Assembly: GCA_910584125.1 (NCBI GenBank)
Contig: CAJTXU010000010.1
Coordinates: 15,916-79,915, forward strand
Reading direction: 5' to 3'
DNA length: 64,000 nucleotides
Origin: an uncultured Muribaculaceae bacterium
Lineage (GTDB): Bacteria; Bacteroidota; Bacteroidia; Bacteroidales; Muribaculaceae
The notes beneath the pieces are model-generated. The model did not search any database. It was not told where the DNA came from and saw only the letters and a program-made list of their open reading frames with translations. Position numbers and translations under genes: made by a program. Shown here piece after piece: positions 60,381-64,000 of the stretch. Each line of letters opens with the position of its first letter. Position 1 is the first letter of the stretch.

Positions 60381-62096
60381 TCACTCGCCGTGCCTGCGGG
60401 CGTTCTGCTGGAACTGCGCCGGTGTCAGGCCGGTGATTTTCTTGAATGTCACGCTGAAATTGGAGCGCGAGTTGAAGCCGACGCTCTCGGCTATGTGCTC
60501 GACGGTGTACATGCCGTAGCGGTCCGTGTCGAGCAGCCGTGCGCAGGCCTCGCGGATGCGGTATTCGTTGAGAAGGCTGCGGAAATTCTTGCCCAGCGTC
60601 TCGTTGACGACACGTGAGACAACCTTGGGCGCGCAGCCAATCTTGTCGGCCATATCCTTGAGCGAGAACTCCGGGTTTGATATGAGACCGGTGTCGTCCA
60701 TCACCATGAGGATACGGTCGGCTATAACCCGGCTCTCCTCGGGTGAAATGGGAGACGACGCATACTTGCCGGACTCGGATGCGGCGTCGCTCCCGGCTAC
60801 TATATCCGCCGCCTCGGCCGCGCGTCGGTCGCGCTCGCGCTGGTCGGCCTTCAGCAGCTCGACGTTCTTGAGATAAAGGTCGTTGATATAAGTCTTCATC
60901 TTCCGACGGCTGCGCACCAGCGTGAAGACATACAGCAGCAGCGAGATCAGACAGACGGTGAGGGCCACGGCCCAGGATATGATGAACCGCCGCCTTATCT
61001 TCTCCTCGTAGAGGTCTTCCTTGATCTGATTGAGTTCATAGGCTATCGGCGTGCGGGCCAGCATGGTCATGTCCTGATCGGAGATAATGGAGTCCTTTTT
61101 CTTGAGATGGAGGAAACGGTATTCGTTACCCTTGACCGTGTCTCCGGCCAGATCGTGGAGTTCGGCCATTGTGCGGTATGCACTCGTCTCGTCATCGTCA
61201 AAGCCGTTTGCTTCCGACGAGGCCACCACCTGCTCCATGGTCTTGATGGCACCGGAATAGTCGCGCGAGGCTTTCTGTGCCTCGGCGATGCTGAACAATG
61301 CGATGTTCTCGAGTCTCTTCGCCATCATAGACTCCGGCTTTATGGACTCTATGCATTCACGGAAGCATTCGGCGGCCCCTGTGAAATCACGCCGCATGTA
61401 CGCCTCCAGCCCGTCGGCTTGACTCAGCGCGAAACCATGGAAATCATTATCCTGCGGAATCCTGGCCCCGCGCAGGGTCTGTATCGCCTTGCGGACCGCC
61501 ACCGGCTGCGCGTTCTCGAAGAAAAGCTGACCCATGTTGATGAACGACACGAGCGCCGCGTCATATTCGCCGAACTCGATTCCCTGACGCAACGCTTCGT
61601 CGAGATACCTGTATATGTCGTCCTGAAACAGGCCGTTGCCATACAACACATTACAGCTCAGATAGATTCCGCCCAAGTTCAGATTGGCGTAGACAATGCC
61701 CTCCTTGTATCCGCATTCATCGGCAACTTTGCGGGCTTCCTGCAGATATTCTATAGATTTCGGGTAGTCGTAGATGAACGTCGAGTATATGTAGCCTATA
61801 TTGTTGAGGGCGCGTGAGTATATATGCTTCTCTTCCTTGCTGAGGGTGTTGCCGCGAAGCCGGTCGGCTACAACCGAATAGCATACCAGGGCGCTGTCGG
61901 ACGAATTGCGCAGATCGAAGTCCTTGCCCATGTCCATGAGCCGCCCGGTGGGCACACCGCTCCAGTCATTATATATCGACAGAGTGGAGGCATTCATCGC
62001 CTCAGCCGCCCGGACATGACAGAACAGCAGTACGACCGTTGCCAGTAATCCTGCCGCTCTCCCTGAAATGGCGCGTCTGAAAGATCCGTATCGCAT
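60381..62096 (-). CDS. TPR membrane regulator with C-terminal AraC-type HTH
   Basis: The start at 62096 (MRYGSFRRAISGRAAGLLAT) gives 571 residues. An N-terminal signal segment is followed by TPR-like helices at about residues 50-350 (ALNNIGYIYSTFIYDYPKSI; GIVYANLNLGGIYLS), a transmembrane segment near 368-390 (IISWAVALTVCLISLLLYVF), a cytoplasmic coiled coil, and an AraC-type DNA-binding domain at about 470-565 (FSLKDMADKIGCAPKVVSRV; VEHIAESVGFNSRSNFSVTF). Like the 8578-10170 protein, it joins a periplasmic TPR sensor to a DNA-binding domain across the membrane. It lies just upstream of the C10 peptidase operon in the same direction and may control it; that is inference from position. Confidence 0.87.
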   Translation of the reverse strand: MRYGSFRRAISGRAAGLLATVVLLFCHVRAAEAMNASTLSIYNDWSGVPTGRLMDMGKDFDLRNSSDSALVCYSVVADRLRGNTLSKEEKHIYSRALNNIGYIYSTFIYDYPKSIEYLQEARKVADECGYKEGIVYANLNLGGIYLSCNVLYGNGLFQDDIYRYLDEALRQGIEFGEYDAALVSFINMGQLFFENAQPVAVRKAIQTLRGARIPQDNDFHGFALSQADGLEAYMRRDFTGAAECFRECIESIKPESMMAKRLENIALFSIAEAQKASRDYSGAIKTMEQVVASSEANGFDDDETSAYRTMAELHDLAGDTVKGNEYRFLHLKKKDSIISDQDMTMLARTPIAYELNQIKEDLYEEKIRRRFIISWAVALTVCLISLLLYVFTLVRSRRKMKTYINDLYLKNVELLKADQRERDRRAAEAADIVAGSDAASESGKYASSPISPEESRVIADRILMVMDDTGLISNPEFSLKDMADKIGCAPKVVSRVVNETLGKNFRSLLNEYRIREACARLLDTDRYGMYTVEHIAESVGFNSRSNFSVTFKKITGLTPAQFQQNARRHGE

Positions 62097-62150
62097 TGGT
62101 TGCTTTGTTTGAGAGTGCTGTCGGTCAATATGGTGCCGACAAATAGTATG

Positions 62151-62158
62151 CAAAAATA
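62151..62158 (-). promoter_or_regulatory. -7 promoter element of the TPR-AraC regulator gene
   Basis: The minus strand reads TATTTTTG, about 55 bp before the start at 62096. Confidence 0.6.
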
Positions 62159-62212
62159 AGCAAAAAAATTTGAATATCGGACTATCTGCAACATTTTTTA
62201 AGTAACAGCATC

Positions 62213-62251
62213 GAAAAAAGCGGCGGCAAGGCCACCGGGACCTTGCCGCCG
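62213..62251 (-). terminator. Intrinsic terminator with U-tract
   Basis: CGGCGGCAAGG (62221-62231) pairs perfectly with CCTTGCCGCCG (62241-62251), and on the minus strand the stem is followed by a run of T at 62219-62214. It ends minus-strand transcription arriving from the conserved hypothetical gene. No gene is seen in 62252-62541. Confidence 0.88.
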
Positions 62252-62541
62252 TGAAACCGGTAGGGGAGGGGAAATGCCGACGAGAACAAAAACGACGGCG
62301 ATATCAAGAACCCTCGGCATCCTCAGAACAAAAACAGCCTCGGAACAGTCAAGTCGTCATAGGCGAGATTCAAAATACGGATGCCTCGGTCAGATTCTGT
62401 TATAAATGGCATATTATGAGTATGCTGGATGATTCCGCTCAGTGCGGAACGATCCCAATCCGTAGCCGGCATGACGAAAATCTGTCAGGATCTTCTGCCG
62501 GCGAAATGTTCTTTATGCGGGCATCTCCCGCCGCTCCTTGA

Positions 62542-62575
62542 GGCGGCGGCCGCTGCAAATGAGTCAGCCGCCGCC
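62542..62575. terminator. GC-rich hairpin after the conserved hypothetical gene
   Basis: GGCGGCGGC (62542-62550) pairs with GCCGCCGCC (62567-62575) with a 16-nt loop, 31 bp past the stop. No T-run follows, so it may act with the stronger terminator near 62221. Confidence 0.65.
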
Positions 62576-62606
62576 GACCGGTTTCAAAATTCGGTCGTGT
62601 CGCGAT

Positions 62607-63509
62607 TCATCCTCTGTCGCCTTTCTTGCCCAGATGCGACACTTCGTCGTAGATTTCGGCGAGCGAGCCGGGGACGACGATGCGGTAGCCCGAGATCTCA
62701 CGGGTCTTGGTCTGCACGTAAGCCGCCTTGTCGGCCTCGGCGCTGGTGATTGCCTCGGCGCGGGCCTTGACGGCGCGGGCATATTCGGTCTTTGCCTTGA
62801 CGGCCGACTCGGTGACGGCCCGGTCGCATTCCGACTTCATCTGGTTGAGCTTGGCCTGAGCCTCGCGATATTGCTTCTGGAGTGTAAAATAGACATCCTC
62901 GACGGCGTCAGTGTCGACTGTCGGGGTGTAGGTGTAGACGAGGGTGTCACGTCCGTCGCCCTCGACGCTGTGTGGCCGCTGAATATGGTCGTAAAGATTT
63001 TTGCGGGACTCGGCGAACGCACCTCCGGGATGTATAGCCTTGCCAAGCACGGCGGCCAGAGTCTCCAGCCGGTAATAGCGGTTGCGCTCGTCGAGGCTCA
63101 GCGAGGCGTAATAATCCTCTTCGGTGAGGACACGGGCCATCTTCGGCTCTTCGGGAATCTGACGGTTCTCCTGCTTTATGAACTCTTCGAGAGTTAACTC
63201 GCGTGTTTCACGCAGAAGTCTTTCCTTAGCCTTTATTGCCTCGCGGAGCCACGCTATGAGAGACTTGGCGTCGCTGATCTTATGAAGTATGCCGGAGATG
63301 CGGCGCATGCCTTCGTCGTCAGTGCCTTTCACCAGCAGGTTGGAGGTGTCGCTGCCGATCAGCGCCACCGATGTGGAGAAGAGCGTCATGCCCTCGGCCT
63401 CGGCCTCAAGACCGCAGATCATCTCCTTGGCCATATTGGCGATATGATTGGCCGACGTAGAGGTCAGCCCATCACCATCTTTCGAGAAAAAAATCAGGTC
63501 CTTTTCCAT
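62607..63509 (-). CDS. Conserved hypothetical coiled-coil protein
   Basis: I do not recognise a named family. The 300-residue product begins MEKDLIFFSKDGDGLTSTSA, has no signal peptide or membrane segment, and is rich in charged helices. The N-terminal third (SANHIANMAKEM; LFSTSVALIGS) looks like a small globular domain, the middle has a Glu-rich helix (LTLEEFIKQENRQIPEEP), and residues about 210-275 form a coiled coil (YREAQAKLNQMKSECDRAV). It is transcribed alone from its own TAATTTTG promoter box and ended by strong hairpins. Normal codon use and position suggest a genuine cytoplasmic protein of unknown function. Confidence 0.75.
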   Translation of the reverse strand: MEKDLIFFSKDGDGLTSTSANHIANMAKEMICGLEAEAEGMTLFSTSVALIGSDTSNLLVKGTDDEGMRRISGILHKISDAKSLIAWLREAIKAKERLLRETRELTLEEFIKQENRQIPEEPKMARVLTEEDYYASLSLDERNRYYRLETLAAVLGKAIHPGGAFAESRKNLYDHIQRPHSVEGDGRDTLVYTYTPTVDTDAVEDVYFTLQKQYREAQAKLNQMKSECDRAVTESAVKAKTEYARAVKARAEAITSAEADKAAYVQTKTREISGYRIVVPGSLAEIYDEVSHLGKKGDRG

Positions 63510-63586
63510 ATTATCATATATTGGGTGACGGAAAACTCATCGTATGCAGGTCGATGAAAAACTCATCGCATACTGGATGACGGAAG

Positions 63587-63594
63587 CAAAATTA
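63587..63594 (-). promoter_or_regulatory. -7 promoter element of the conserved hypothetical gene
   Basis: The minus strand reads TAATTTTG, about 78 bp before the start. The leader between holds two copies of aaaactcatcg near 63532 and 63558. Confidence 0.6.
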
Positions 63595-63599
63595 CTAAA

Positions 63600-64000
63600 T
63601 AAATTCTGTTCTGTCAAGCATATTTATGTTAATCTTCGTCATCATATGTCATCATATGTCAAAAATCACGTTGGCTGTCACCGGATGTCTTTGACGAACA
63701 CCCGGTGTCCGGTTTTGGGGATGGCCGAGCACCAGTGTTCAATGAGACCGCCGATAAATCACCTGTCACATTTTATGATTTCAATTTGCATGAAAAATTG
63801 AAATCACTTCTATTGCAAAAATATCGAAACAAGATTTATCGCTTGCTTTTCATTATCTCGTCTGTCAGCAGGTGAACGATTTGTGTATGCTTCTTTTGTC
63901 TTGGCTCTGGCAGCGGCTGTTTCTATCTCTTCAATCAAGACTCGAATAATCGAGTAGGAGGTAAACACTAATCACAGGTGTTTATCTCCTGCTTTCGTGT
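63600..64000. other. Right-edge spacer with terminal hairpin
   Basis: No gene is supported. A direct repeat, catcatatgt, occurs near 63640-63660, and an inverted repeat, AGGAGGTAAACAC...GTGTTTATCTCCT, at about 63957-63990 may terminate a gene beyond the right edge. Confidence 0.5.

Noticed and set aside
62252..62541. A 96-codon plus-strand frame between two hairpins
   Set aside because: No motif, no promoter, and a composition rich in Arg/Gln/Ser; it crosses from one terminator to the next.
63791..63958. A minus-strand frame reading EEIETAAARAKTKEAYTNRS
   Set aside because: It has no ATG, only a TTG at about 63930, and an in-frame stop lies just upstream. It could be the tail of a decayed gene, but this cannot be supported.

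Overview
The window is chromosomal DNA from a GC-rich member of the Bacteroidales, most likely a gut Muribaculaceae-type organism (family-level placement is inference). The evidence is a SusC/SusD locus, a hybrid two-component sensor, FimB/Mfa2-type fimbrial genes, secreted proteins with Por-like C-termini, and repeated promoters with the Bacteroidetes -7 consensus TAnnTTTG. I saw no tRNA, rRNA or CRISPR array.

Layout. 1-6.2 kb: five tightly coupled plus-strand genes: a membrane protein cut by the window edge, a zinc-ribbon protein with four CbxX/SpoVK-type AAA modules, a zinc-ribbon/FHA protein, a PP2C phosphatase and a Sel1-repeat protein. This is the best candidate for an undescribed system. 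6.3-14.6 kb: a secreted leucine-rich-repeat protein divergent from a TPR-transmembrane-LuxR regulator, then a two-gene operon for a secreted GLUG-repeat protein and a GH13 amylase. 15-19.8 kb: recA, bioB and an OmpR-type response regulator/histidine kinase pair. 19.9-25.5 kb: a PiT phosphate transporter between two AAA-ATPase/PD-(D/E)XK proteins. 26.1-42.1 kb: a fructan utilisation locus. 42.1-43.3 kb: a decayed spacer with a perfect 30-bp palindrome, an ATPase/nuclease pseudogene and a MITE-like inverted repeat. 43.3-47.8 kb: a three-gene fimbria-like operon. 48.2-49.6 kb: a DUF4143-type ATPase inside 33-bp repeats. 50-51.4 kb: a sodium-dependent NSS transporter. 51.6-60.1 kb: an operon for a C10 cysteine peptidase and two large secreted proteins. 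60.4-63.5 kb: a TPR-transmembrane-AraC regulator and a conserved hypothetical.

The fructan locus forms a complete pathway and resembles the known levan locus of Bacteroides thetaiotaomicron (BT1754-BT1765). A surface-binding lipoprotein, SusD and SusC capture and import fructan. An unusual LamG-GH32 protein and a canonical GH32 release fructose. An MFS permease moves fructose inward, a PfkB kinase phosphorylates it, and the hybrid sensor presumably detects it and activates the susC promoter, where spaced half-sites are visible.

A recurrent oddity is that intergenic spaces carry short tandem repeats in exactly three copies, with periods of 33, 20, about 42, 25, 13 and 33 bp, several of them beside the ATPase/nuclease-like genes. 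Other spacers carry AATGATA- or AAGTAATA-type tracts that form or flank terminator hairpins.
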